64,000 bases of DNA from Lachnospiraceae bacterium (GTDB lineage: Bacteria > Bacillota > Clostridia > Lachnospirales > Lachnospiraceae): the NCBI GenBank assembly GCA_025758065.1, contig CP107199.1:434001-498000 (forward strand), in the 5' to 3' direction. A program made the position numbers and the translations under genes. Of the stretch, positions 8,613-16,353 are shown one piece after another; the stretch's first letter is position 1; the number at the start of each line of letters is the position of its first letter. The notes beneath the pieces are model-generated. The model saw only the letters and a list, made by a program, of their open reading frames with translations, made no database searches and was not told the origin of the DNA.

Positions 8613-8900
8613 ATCGTTTGTACAAAACAGAGAAAATATATTTTCTGTTTTGCTGCTGAAAAGAACTGCTATCGTTTACAATGGATGACCGATTCAGAAC
8701 AATTCGTTAGACTGCTATCAAGCAAAAGAAGATATAACGTTAAAACAAACAGACGAAGCTAAACTGGAACGTTCCAGAGAGATCCTGGAAGCTTTAAAAG
8801 AAGCATGGGGAAGAAAACTTTTAAATTCCTGCTTCCGGCACTGGAAACCCTTGGAGATCTTTTCGAAGCAATCGACCTGGACGAAAATTAAACATAATTG
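8613..8900 (+). pseudogene. Decayed sequence after IS66 tnpB, probably further IS66 remnant
   Basis: No intact gene. Short open pieces in different frames are seen: MTDSEQFVRLLSSKR (from about 8682), then LERSREILEALKEAWG, then KFLLPALETLGDLFEAIDLD ending at a TAA near 8889. They look like fragments of one helical protein broken by frameshifts. The position fits an IS66 accessory or transposase gene, but I cannot confirm the family. Confidence 0.35.
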
Positions 8901-8958
8901 CCACTATGTAAAAACAAAGTAAACTTTTTTTAACTGAATAGTGTAAAAAACGCTTTTC

Positions 8959-9001
8959 AAAAGGCCTTCCTATGATAAAATAAATCACAGGAGGGCCTTT
9001 T
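8959..9001. terminator. Strong hairpin before the MATE gene
   Basis: AAAAGGCCTTCCT pairs with AGGAGGGCCTTTT across a 17-nt loop, with A/T-rich flanks on both sides, so it could terminate transcription in both directions. It separates the IS66 remnants from the MATE gene. Confidence 0.65.
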
Positions 9002-9040
9002 ATTCTATTTCCCACACTTATATATAAAGGTATACATATT

Positions 9041-10393
9041 ATGAAAACAGATAGTGCGCAGATACAATATGATAAAATGACAAAAACCCCCATCAACAAA
9101 CTGGTGCTGCAGCTTGGACTGCCAACTACTGTCAGTATGCTTGTGACCAGTGTATACAATATGGCTGATACCTTCTTTGTAAGCCAGCTGGGAACCAGCG
9201 TCAGCGGCGCAACAGGAGTCGTTTTCGCTTTAATGGCTATTATCAATGCCTTTGGGTTCATGTTCGGACATGGGGCGGGCAGCAATATCAGCCGCAAACT
9301 GGGAGCACATGATATAAAAAGCGCCCGCAAATTTGCATCCACCAGCTTCTTTTTATCCTTATTATGCGGCACTCTCATTTGCATTCTGGGCTTTCTCTTC
9401 CATTCACCCTTCATGCGTCTCCTGGGAAGTACCGATTCCATCCTTCCTCACGCCATCGAATACAGCACCTGGATCCTGATCGCAGCACCTGCCATGGCAT
9501 CCAGCTGCGTTATGAATAACATTCTCCGATACGAGGGAAAAGCCTTTTTTGCAATGCTTGGCCTTGCTTCCGGCGGTATTTTAAACATCTTCGGGGATAT
9601 GTTCCTGATTTTCGTCCTTAAACTGGGTGTCCGGGGTGCAGGTATCTCCACTGCCGTTTCCCAGTACATCAGTATGGCTATCCTCATCAGCCCATTCCTT
9701 CGCGGAAAAGTCCAAAGCCGCCTAAGTATCCGTTACGTCACCCACCAATTTGAGGATGTCACCAATATCCTTGCAACCGGTTTTCCAAGCCTTATGCGCC
9801 AGGGCTTAAACAGCGTTTCCGTCATGGTATTAAACCGTTTCGCAGGTCCCTACGGCGATGCTGCTATTGCAGCCATGAGCATTGTCACAAGGATCATAAA
9901 CTTCCTTTTCTGCGTAGCCCTTGGCATCGGACAAGGCTTCCAGCCTGTCAGCGCTTTTAATTATGGTGCCGGAAAATACAAACGCGTCCGGGATGCCTTC
10001 TGGTTCAGCATCAAAAGCAGTTTCGTGGTAATGAGCATTTCCGCCTTTATCGGCATAACCTGCTCTGCCCACATTGTCCGCATGTTCCGCGACGATCCGG
10101 CAGTCCTTGCAATTGGCATTCCCGCTCTTCGCATCCAGTGCTTCGCCCTCTTCTTCATGCCACTTTCCCTCTATGGAAACATGCTCTTCCAGAGCATCGG
10201 CAAAAGCGGCCGGGCTACCTTTCTGTCCATGATCCGGAGCGGTCTGGTATTCATCCCCGTTCTCTGGCTCATGAACACTATTCTTGGACTTACCGGGATC
10301 CAGATATCCCAGACTATCTCCGATGTCATTTCTGCTACTATTGCCTTACCTATGGTAGTAAAATTCTTTAAAACCATGCCTAAAGATATGTAG
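9041..10393 (+). CDS. MATE-family efflux transporter
   Basis: 450 residues with about twelve hydrophobic segments in two homologous halves (start PINKLVLQLGLPTTVSMLVTSVYNMADTFFV; second half begins near residue 235 with GFPSLMRQGLNSVSVMVL). MATE proteins export cationic drugs or metabolites in exchange for Na+ or H+. It is intact and stands alone; substrate unknown. The start ATG at 9041 has a weak Shine-Dalgarno sequence. It is one of three MATE genes in the window. Confidence 0.93.
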   Translation: MKTDSAQIQYDKMTKTPINKLVLQLGLPTTVSMLVTSVYNMADTFFVSQLGTSVSGATGVVFALMAIINAFGFMFGHGAGSNISRKLGAHDIKSARKFASTSFFLSLLCGTLICILGFLFHSPFMRLLGSTDSILPHAIEYSTWILIAAPAMASSCVMNNILRYEGKAFFAMLGLASGGILNIFGDMFLIFVLKLGVRGAGISTAVSQYISMAILISPFLRGKVQSRLSIRYVTHQFEDVTNILATGFPSLMRQGLNSVSVMVLNRFAGPYGDAAIAAMSIVTRIINFLFCVALGIGQGFQPVSAFNYGAGKYKRVRDAFWFSIKSSFVVMSISAFIGITCSAHIVRMFRDDPAVLAIGIPALRIQCFALFFMPLSLYGNMLFQSIGKSGRATFLSMIRSGLVFIPVLWLMNTILGLTGIQISQTISDVISATIALPMVVKFFKTMPKDM

Positions 10394-10423
10394 AGTTTTT
10401 TCTCTCCCCCCCCCCCACATTCG

Positions 10424-10432
10424 TGTTATAAT
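10424..10432 (+). promoter_or_regulatory. Extended -10 promoter of the small toxin-like gene
   Basis: TGTTATAAT is an extended -10 element, 45 bp before the ATG. An 11-base C run (10406-10416) fills the region where spacer and -35 would lie. Confidence 0.55.
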
Positions 10433-10476
10433 TAACCCGTTGTCATACCCAATCCGGCAACGGAAGGGGGGTATTT

Positions 10477-10569
10477 ATGTTGACAGAATTTATATCTTCT
10501 TTTCTATCTGCTGTTGCGGCTGGTGTAGCCTGCCACTACATAATCAAATGGTTGAACAGTAGAAAATAG
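10477..10569 (+). CDS. Small hydrophobic protein, probable type I toxin (Fst/par-like), 30 aa
   Basis: MLTEFISSFLSAVAAGVACH is followed by YIIKWLNSRK and a TAG stop. The protein is one membrane helix with a charged, Trp-containing C-terminus, the layout of Fst/Ldr-type membrane toxins. It has a strong AAGGGGGG ribosome binding site and an extended -10 promoter, and ends 20 bp before a 13-bp-stem terminator. A promoter on the opposite strand reads back into the same terminator and into a repeat of the toxin translation start. This is the par-type organisation known from Enterococcus. That the peptide is toxic is inference. Confidence 0.75.
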   Translation: MLTEFISSFLSAVAAGVACHYIIKWLNSRK

Positions 10570-10660
10570 TGACAACCAACCTAAAAAAGAAAACCCCCGG
10601 AGTGCCATCCGGGGGTTTTCACTTTAGTGTTTCTGTTGACAGAAATACATATCTTCTTTT
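10480..10660 (+). repeat. Direct repeats shared by toxin mRNA and antisense RNA
   Basis: TTGACAGAATTTATATCTTC at 10480-10499 (continuing CTTTT style to 10503) recurs as TTGACAGAAATACATATCTT at 10636-10655 (to 10660). The copies share a 9-base and a 12-base identical block. The first copy is the first codons of the toxin gene; the second lies in the convergent RNA, so that RNA is complementary to the toxin translation start. Confidence 0.8.
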
Positions 10661-10664
10661 GCCT
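10582..10664 (-). ncRNA. Candidate antisense antitoxin RNA, about 80 nt
   Basis: Predicted from a near-consensus promoter at 10671-10699. It would start near 10664, contain the complement of the second direct repeat (10636-10660), and end at the shared hairpin with its U-rich tail at 10582-10592. It can pair with the toxin mRNA at the translation start through the repeat, and at the terminator through full complementarity. This is the architecture of RNA II in the par locus. Inferred from sequence only. Confidence 0.7.
10589..10620. terminator. Bidirectional terminator shared by toxin gene and antisense RNA
   Basis: GAAAACCCCCGGA pairs perfectly with TCCGGGGGTTTTC around the loop gtgcca (13-bp stem). 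T-rich tails follow on both strands. Confidence 0.9.
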
Positions 10665-10670
10665 AAAGGC

Positions 10671-10699
10671 ATTATATCATATGAAGATTTTATTTTCAA
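10671..10699 (-). promoter_or_regulatory. Promoter of the antisense RNA
   Basis: On the minus strand TTGAAA, 17 bp, TATAAT: nearly perfect sigma-A spacing and sequence. No gene lies downstream on this strand before the terminator, so it must drive a short non-coding RNA. Confidence 0.8.
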
Positions 10700-10733
10700 T
10701 ATTCATCTTTACTAACTTATCTATTCCGACATC

Positions 10734-10898
10734 CTAGTACATCGTTTTCGAAATAACTATACCACTCACTTGTCTGCGAATCTGATTGCACAGGTCTAAA
10801 AGCCTCAGCGTAGCCCGCTACGCCTGCGTTTTTAAACCTGCACACTCAAATCCGCATCCTGCGTGATCATTACAGTTATTTACGAAACGATGTACTAG
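10734..10898. repeat. 165-bp palindromic repeat, copy A
   Basis: Begins CTAGTACATCGTTT and ends in its complement AAACGATGTACTAG, with further pairing inward to a central GCGTAGC-ccGCTACGC hairpin. It shares length (165 vs 164 bp), CTAGTA/TACTAG termini and the internal blocks TCACTTGTCT and ATCCTGCGTG with 11837-12000, but the arm sequences differ. It looks like a MITE-type or structured-RNA element. Confidence 0.75.
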
Positions 10899-10900
10899 CT

Positions 10901-11094
10901 GAAAAGAGGATGAGGTACATGAGAAGCATCCATTTCAGAAAAAAGACCTGTTTTGTGAGTATAGCGTCAGGTCGGTGATACACTGTCTGAACATGCGCAG
11001 CATGTGAGTTTGTATCGCAGATCTGACAAAAAGCGACGGAGCAAAACAGGTCTTTTTTCGCCAGGATGCGCCTTATGTACCTCATCCTCTTTTC
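10901..11094. repeat. 194-bp long palindrome
   Basis: GAAAAGAGGATGAGGTACAT at 10901 pairs perfectly with its complement at 11075-11094. A second perfect 18-bp arm (GAAAAAAGACCTGTTTTG) pairs further in, and the centre is ACATGCgcaGCATGT. It lies just behind the truncated aminotransferase gene and could end its transcript or be a miniature transposable element. No protein-coding content is credible here. Confidence 0.8.
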
Positions 11095-11105
11095 CTGCAA
11101 TTTTT

Positions 11106-11819
11106 TTAGACGTTTTTACTTTGTAAAGCTTTCTCCACCCGGTCAAAAGCTTCTTCCAGGTAAGATCTTGGGCATGCAAAATTCACACGTACAAAGCCTG
11201 GTGCTGAAAATGAATCTCCATCATTGAATTTCACACCAGCTTCTTTCATAAAAAATCCGGCCGGATCACTTACCCCCGTTTCCCTTGCATCGATCCATCC
11301 TAAATAAGTACCTTCACTGTGGCAGATGGAAAGCCCCGGGATCCGGCTGATCCGCTCATCCAGCCATTTCTTGTTCTCCCTCAGATATTTCAATAATTCC
11401 TGTCTCCATTCTTCCCCTTTCGTAAAAGCTGCCTCAAAAGCAATAAAAGAAAGAGTATCAAAAGGAGCATGCATTGTGGCTGCCACTTCTTCATATTTAT
11501 GTCTTAACTCTTCATTAGGAATAACAGCAAACGCCAGCGGAAGACCAGGGATATTATAAGTTTTGCTTGCTGAGTGGTGAAGGATCACTCTTTGTCTTTC
11601 CTCATAATAAGAAATAACTGCCTGATACACACTTTCCCCAGGGAATGTATACCCCAAAAAAGGATGCTCCAAGCGGTTTTTCAATGCTTCTAAAACAGGT
11701 TCTGCCACCGGAAGATCCATATCCGCGATCCATAGCGGGATATAATCCCCGCCCTGACCGTCCCATTTGGCACAGTCGGTATGTTTTCTGTTTATCTGTC
11801 GGTTAAAATCAATCTTCAT
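11106..11819 (-). pseudogene. PatB/MalY-type PLP aminotransferase with large in-frame deletion
   Basis: The N-terminus (DFNRQINRKHTDCAKWD, then PLWIADMDLPVAEPVLEAL) and the C-terminal domain match cystathionine beta-lyase/PatB proteins of about 390 residues. Only 237 residues are present. At about residue 85 the sequence jumps from SYYEERQRVI to LHHSASKTYNIPGL, the region of the PLP-binding lysine, so about 140-150 residues of the cofactor domain are missing without breaking the frame. The product is unlikely to be active. The start at 11819 has AAAGGAG upstream. The gene is framed by palindromic repeats on both sides. Confidence 0.85.
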
Positions 11820-11836
11820 TGAGGACTCCTTTCTTG

Positions 11837-12000
11837 CTAGTATAATCCACAAAATTATCCGCCCCTTTCACTTGTCTAAATTCCCATCTGCCGCGTCAGC
11901 TTCAATCGACGATGCTACCGGCATCGCCTCATTCAGCTTCCTTGCACATGAAAATTTATCCTGCGTGTAATGGATCGGTAATTATCGTGGATTATACTAG
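11837..12000. repeat. 164-bp palindromic repeat, copy B
   Basis: CTAGTATAATCCAC pairs perfectly with GTGGATTATACTAG, with a central CGATGC-tacc-GGCATCG hairpin. Same termini, length and internal TCACTTGTCT and ATCCTGCGTG blocks as 10734-10898. It lies immediately upstream of the truncated aminotransferase gene and abuts the structured repeat at 12000. Confidence 0.75.
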
Positions 12001-12108
12001 CCCGCACTTACGTGCTCTATTGCCTGCTGTCGCAGGCGGGACCTTCGTTAATGGCTTGTGAAAAACAAATACCGCTTGGGGCGTTGCTTGTTTTTCTCTA
12101 GCTCATTA
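12000..12108. repeat. Structured intergenic repeat, copy 2
   Basis: Matches 3338-3452 in order and spacing. Outer stem CCCGC/GCGGG, hairpin GCAC-ttac-GTGC, hairpin GCCTGC-tgtc-GCAGGC, then TTCGTTAATGGC and the GAAAAACAA/TTGTTTTTC hairpin ending GCTCATTA. It lies just behind the stop of the ABC ATPase gene and may act as its terminator. Confidence 0.6.
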
Positions 12109-12858
12109 GATGGTATAAGACCACTTTGGCAGCACGCGCTCTAAAAACTGCCTTGTTCTTTCTTCTCTTGGGTGTGAAAAGATCTCATCCGGCTTTCCTT
12201 CTTCCACTACAACACCACCGGCCATAAAAATCACCCGATTGGCTGCATCAGAAGCAAAGCTCATTTCATGGGTCACAATGATCATGGTGATCCCTTCTTT
12301 TGCAATATCACGGATGACTTTTAACACTTCTCCCACCAGTTCCGGATCCAGCGCTGAAGTAGGCTCATCAAAAAGGATCACGTCCGGATTTAACACAACC
12401 GCTCTGGCAATACCCACTCTTTGCTGCTGTCCGCCGGAAAGCTGGGATGGGAAAAAATCAGCCTTATCCTTAAGTCCTACTTTTTCCAAAGCATCAAGAG
12501 CAATCTGCTTTGCCTTCTCTTTGGATACCCCCCGCGCCTGGGTCAATCCTTCCATTACATTTCCAAGAGCCGTTTTATTGGCAAACAGATTATAATTCTG
12601 AAAGACCATGGCAGTCCTTAAACGGATCTCATGAATCTCTTTTTTCTTTGCTTTTGCTGCATCTACTGTAATATCTCCCACTGTGATCGTTCCGGCATCA
12701 GCTCTTTCCAGAAAATTAATGCACCGCAGCATGGTAGTCTTTCCGGAGCCGCTTGGACCGATCACTACCACCACATCACCTTTATTTACAGTAATATCAA
12801 CACCTTTTAAAACCTGGTTCTGTCCAAATGCTTTATGTAAACCTTTGATCTCGATCAT
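12106..12858 (-). CDS. Polar amino acid ABC transporter ATP-binding protein
   Basis: A 250-residue ATPase of the GlnQ/HisP type, which powers amino acid uptake. Walker A GPSGSGKTT, signature LSGGQQQRVGIARA, Walker B VILFDEPTSALD and the switch His in IIVTHEMSF are all present. Its ATG overlaps the stop of the permease gene by 4 bp, and with the binding protein at 13624-14517 it forms a three-gene operon. Its partner permease is frameshifted, so the system may be dead even though this gene is intact. Confidence 0.93.
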   Translation of the reverse strand: MIEIKGLHKAFGQNQVLKGVDITVNKGDVVVVIGPSGSGKTTMLRCINFLERADAGTITVGDITVDAAKAKKKEIHEIRLRTAMVFQNYNLFANKTALGNVMEGLTQARGVSKEKAKQIALDALEKVGLKDKADFFPSQLSGGQQQRVGIARAVVLNPDVILFDEPTSALDPELVGEVLKVIRDIAKEGITMIIVTHEMSFASDAANRVIFMAGGVVVEEGKPDEIFSHPREERTRQFLERVLPKWSYTI

Positions 12859-13612
12859 GTCGTACCTCCTGCTGCATATTTATACCGTTTTTCCATTACA
12901 TAAAACAGCTTTTCCACGCAGACGCACATAGCCCAGTAAACAATAGCCACTGCAATATACGCCTCCAGATAACGGAAGTTCACTGCCGCTGAATTAATAG
13001 CCGCTCCTAAAATATCATTTACGGAAATAAGATATACAATGGATGTGGACTTTAAAAGACCGATCACATTGTTGCAAAGAACGGGAAGTGCTGCCGGAAC
13101 AGCCTGGGGAAAGATCCGATCACGCGGGTTCCAAATGAAAGGGCTGCTATTTTAAATGCCTGTGGGATAATGATCCTTTTGTAAGCCTGAAATGTAGTAA
13201 GTCCTACAGAAGCTGCCGCTTCACGCTGGCCCTTAGGGACACTTTCAATGGAAGAACGGATGATCTCTGACATAAATGCCCCATCATTTAAAAGATATGT
13301 GACCAGTACAAAAAACAGCTTGCTCCAATGGTTAATATTCACTCCTAAAGGAGCCACAAGAAGAGGCAGTCCATAATATACTACAAATAGCTGTACCAGG
13401 ACCGGGGTACCTCTTACAAAGGAAATATAAAGAGCTGCCAGTTCTCTTAACACTGGTATTTTAAAGATACGTGCCGCAGCCAGAATAAATCCCAGGACCA
13501 GCCCCCCTGCAACGCTTACCACTACAATAAGAAGCGTTACAGGAAAACGAGACAAGATTTTCGGGAAATATTCCAACATATCACTAAAACGGAAAATGCT
13601 GGAAAGATCCAT
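12855..13612 (-). pseudogene. Polar amino acid ABC transporter permease, frameshifted
   Basis: The first part (13612 leftwards) encodes a normal HisM/GlnP-type permease start and the EAA loop (VPKGQREAAASVGLTTFQAY). Near 13116 the frame is lost after GTRVIG. The expected continuation FPQAVPAALPVLCNNVIG and the last membrane helices are intact in another frame down to 12855. A single missing base (GG where GGG is expected) would explain it. A sequencing error or a real pseudogene are both possible. Confidence 0.85.
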
Positions 13613-13623
13613 ATTTTTTACTC

Positions 13624-14517
13624 CTATTCTTCTGAATTATAATCACTTCCCGTATACTCAATGGAAAGCTTTGTAAGAGTTCCGTCCTCTTTCATTGCCT
13701 TTAAAGCAGTATCCATATCATCACGAAGCTGTTCCTCTCCCTGGGCCAGCATGAAATATGCCTGGGACTCACTGAAATAACTGTCTTCATTGATATCGTA
13801 GCCGCCGCCAAATGCTTCATTGTATTTCTTAAATGTCTTCTTAGTTGCAACAATAGCATCCAGTCTTCCATTCATTACATCATCATAAATACTTTCACTG
13901 GTAGCACCATTAGAATATACAATATCGATCTTGTTATCATGTTCTGCATTGTATGTTTCCAGGATCGCTGCTGTGTTGCTTCCCTGACCGGCACTTACTT
14001 TCTTTCCAGCCAGATCATCAATGGAATGGATATCATCTCTTCCTTTTTTGTATACAAGACGTTTGTTGTAAGAGGCAAATCCTTTGTTAGTAAACAGATA
14101 TTTCTTTTCTCTTTCCGGATTCTTTTCAAACTGCTGGGATCCGATGGAAACCTTCTTTGCATCCAGGGCAACGGAAATATTGGCAAGCTCCATGTTTTCA
14201 ATCTGGAATTCATACTGCGGAAGGCGGTTGTCAATCTCCTGTAAAACAGCCACATCATAACCTGCCGGCTGATTGTTTTCGTCTATATATGTATATGGCT
14301 CAAAAGTGGCGCCTACTGCTACATATACTTTTCTTACCTTCTGACTGTCTGAATTTCCCTGGGCTGTTGTATCCTGTATGGTATTCTGTTCTGTATTCTG
14401 CCCCCCGTTTTGTGCTGATCCGCTCCCTGCTGTTTTGCTGCCGCAGCCGGATAAAATAGCTGCTGTAAGTACAACTCCGGCAAATACTCTGATACCTGGA
14501 TTCCATTTTTTTCTCAT
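13624..14517 (-). CDS. Amino acid ABC transporter substrate-binding lipoprotein
   Basis: A 297-residue binding protein of the SBP_bac_3 family that captures an amino acid outside the membrane and hands it to the permease. A lysine-rich start, hydrophobic helix and lipobox LSGC (residues about 18-21) mark it as a lipoprotein. A Gly/Gln/Asn-rich linker follows, then the domain opens with VYVAVGATFEPYTYIDENNQ and contains GYDVAVLQEI. Start at 14517 has AGGAGG 7 bp upstream. First gene of the three-gene ABC operon. The exact ligand is not evident; cystine or other polar amino acids are possible. Confidence 0.9.
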   Translation of the reverse strand: MRKKWNPGIRVFAGVVLTAAILSGCGSKTAGSGSAQNGGQNTEQNTIQDTTAQGNSDSQKVRKVYVAVGATFEPYTYIDENNQPAGYDVAVLQEIDNRLPQYEFQIENMELANISVALDAKKVSIGSQQFEKNPEREKKYLFTNKGFASYNKRLVYKKGRDDIHSIDDLAGKKVSAGQGSNTAAILETYNAEHDNKIDIVYSNGATSESIYDDVMNGRLDAIVATKKTFKKYNEAFGGGYDINEDSYFSESQAYFMLAQGEEQLRDDMDTALKAMKEDGTLTKLSIEYTGSDYNSEE

Positions 14518-14623
14518 AATCGCTTCCTCCTGCTTTTTCCTGCTTTTTTTCTGTTTTCCATTTTTACTGACTTTGCACATTAATGAATTTTCACATATTC
14601 ATTGTAATTATCACTTTGGAGTG

Positions 14624-15391
14624 TTATTTCTCTTCCTTTTTACCGCCTTCATCATCCCACAATGGCTGCTGTAAAAGCCGTTTATAGTAAGCTCGTGTCT
14701 GATACAGTGCACCTACCGGGTTATGGGCCAGAACCCGGTCCTTTGTAACCAGTGTGGTTGCCAGTGCCTTGGAATATTTATAAAACAGACTATCATGGCC
14801 TACACAAAGCCCGACTACTACATTTAACTGGGTTCCTGCTTTATTTAACAGCTTTGCCTGTAAAATAGGATTACACATCACCGGCCCGGTCTTACATGTA
14901 TATTTCGGATCCAGACCTATATCTGTTTTATCTACAGAACCAACCTTACATGCCACTCCGTATACATCAAAACCATTTAATTTTAATATCCTTGCAAAGA
15001 TCCGGCTTTCCTCAATCAGACCTACACAGGTTGCAATACCGATCTTCTTTGCGCCAATCCTTTTTGCTACTTCCATGATCTCCTCTACGCGGGTATATTT
15101 TCCATAAAAACCACCTTCCACTTCAGCGGAGGCAATAGCTATTTTATTATTTTCTTCATTTTCTGTATAAAGCTTAACTACTTTTTCCAATTCTTTTTCT
15201 GTCAGCTTCTCTGTAAGACAAAATTCCGGATAAGAGGCGTTCCGTTTGGAACAGTTAAGCACACCACAGTCTGTACAGCTGTGTGGAAATGCCTTTAGCT
15301 CTGTACTTACTGGCATTTCCTGAGTTTTTTTCATGTTTTTCTTACTCTTAGTGTCTTCTTTCCTGTTGTCTTTGTTTTTCTTGTCACTCAT
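14624..15391 (-). CDS. DUF1847 cysteine-rich protein
   Basis: 255 residues. After a lysine-rich N-terminus of about 30 residues comes the Cys motif HSCTDCGVLNCSKR, then a Rossmann-like body (AKRIGAKKIGIATCVGLIEE) and further conserved Cys (KYTCKTGPVMCNP, VVGLCVGHD). These match DUF1847 proteins found in anaerobes, which are suspected metal or Fe-S binders with no proven activity. Co-directional with the ABC operon but 107 bp upstream of it, so linkage is uncertain. Confidence 0.85.
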   Translation of the reverse strand: MSDKKNKDNRKEDTKSKKNMKKTQEMPVSTELKAFPHSCTDCGVLNCSKRNASYPEFCLTEKLTEKELEKVVKLYTENEENNKIAIASAEVEGGFYGKYTRVEEIMEVAKRIGAKKIGIATCVGLIEESRIFARILKLNGFDVYGVACKVGSVDKTDIGLDPKYTCKTGPVMCNPILQAKLLNKAGTQLNVVVGLCVGHDSLFYKYSKALATTLVTKDRVLAHNPVGALYQTRAYYKRLLQQPLWDDEGGKKEEK

Positions 15392-15558
15392 ATGCTCTCT
15401 CCCGGCTTTTTATTAACATACTTTTTTGATATGTTAATGGGCATTATAGAGATGGTGAGCATTTTTGTCAACAGGCGTTTTTCTATTGCCTGTTATAAAA
15501 AAGCCTATAACAAAGCTATAGTAAAAATCATTGCAGCAAATAGCTATTCCACATAAAA

Positions 15559-15596
15559 AGCCACCGGAAAAAGCTTTTACACTTCTTCCGGTGGCT
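15559..15596 (-). terminator. Terminator of hsp20 copy 1
   Basis: AGCCACCGGAA pairs with TTCCGGTGGCT. On the minus strand a short T-run follows. The equivalent hairpin after copy 2 (23771-23808) differs in sequence but still pairs. Confidence 0.7.
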
Positions 15597-15660
15597 CTTA
15601 TTTATAACCTTATAATCTTATGACCTTATTTAGTTGACCAGCTCTTTCTCCCTGTTCCCA

Positions 15661-16125
15661 TTAACCTTCAATAGAAACATACTTCTTCTGCTCTACTGCC
15701 GGCTTTGCTTCCTTCTTCGGAACGAACAGCTTCAGGATACCATGTTTGAACTCGCCCTTGATATCTTCCTCTGTGATGTCTTCACCTACATAGAAGCTTC
15801 TCTCACAGGATCCTGCGTAACGCTCTTTACGGATGTAACGGCCGGATTTCTTATCCTGTTCGTCTTTATCAAGTCCCTTGGCTGCACTGATGGTCATATA
15901 ACCATTCTCCAGGGATACCTTGATCTCATCTTTTGTAAATCCTGGCAGATCCATTTCCAGCTCATAACCGCCTTCTGTTTCCTTGATATCAGTCTTCATC
16001 AGGTTTTTGCCTCTGCGGCCATACAGCTTCTTTTCTACATTGCTTTCTGCGTTATCATCGAAAAATGGAAAATCCTTCATAAAGTTATCAAATAAATCTT
16101 CTCCAAAAATACTAGGCATTAACAT
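15661..16125 (-). CDS. Hsp20/alpha-crystallin small heat-shock protein, copy 1
   Basis: A 154-residue cytosolic holdase chaperone that binds unfolding proteins without ATP. The alpha-crystallin domain spans about residues 43-140, with ELEMDLPGFTKDEIKVSLENG at its start and GILKLFVPKK near the end. The C-terminal VSIEG replaces the usual IxI motif. The encoded protein is identical to that at 23880-24344. A CIRCE-like element overlaps its promoter. Confidence 0.95.
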   Translation of the reverse strand: MLMPSIFGEDLFDNFMKDFPFFDDNAESNVEKKLYGRRGKNLMKTDIKETEGGYELEMDLPGFTKDEIKVSLENGYMTISAAKGLDKDEQDKKSGRYIRKERYAGSCERSFYVGEDITEEDIKGEFKHGILKLFVPKKEAKPAVEQKKYVSIEG

Positions 16126-16275
16126 AAGTCATCTCTCCTTTTCCTAAACTCTCTATGTTTTATTTTACTTGCTATCTTTTGGAACCTGGGATGTTTGGAA
16201 ACCTTCCAGAACCTTTGGCCTTTTACTTCTTTTCCTCTTTGTTCCTTTCTGCTTCCCTTTCTTTGTTCTAGTTGT

Positions 16276-16318
16276 AATATAACACTTGTTATTAGCAGTG
16301 TCAAGAGGTGAGTGCTAA
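16276..16318 (-). promoter_or_regulatory. CIRCE-like operator and promoter of hsp20 copy 1
   Basis: TTAGCAGTG-N9-GAGTGCTAA (16292-16318) matches the HrcA operator CIRCE with two mismatches in one arm. On the minus strand it overlaps a TTGACA -35 (16299-16304), spaced 17 bp from TATATT (16276-16281). HrcA binding would block the promoter. Confidence 0.85.
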
Positions 16319-16353
16319 TTTTTTGTGAAGTTTTTGTGAACTATTTTTAGTAT

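Noticed and set aside
10876..11179. Minus-strand reading frames of about 70 codons
   Set aside because: They run through the 194-bp palindrome and the aminotransferase end; composition follows the repeat and no ribosome binding site is present.
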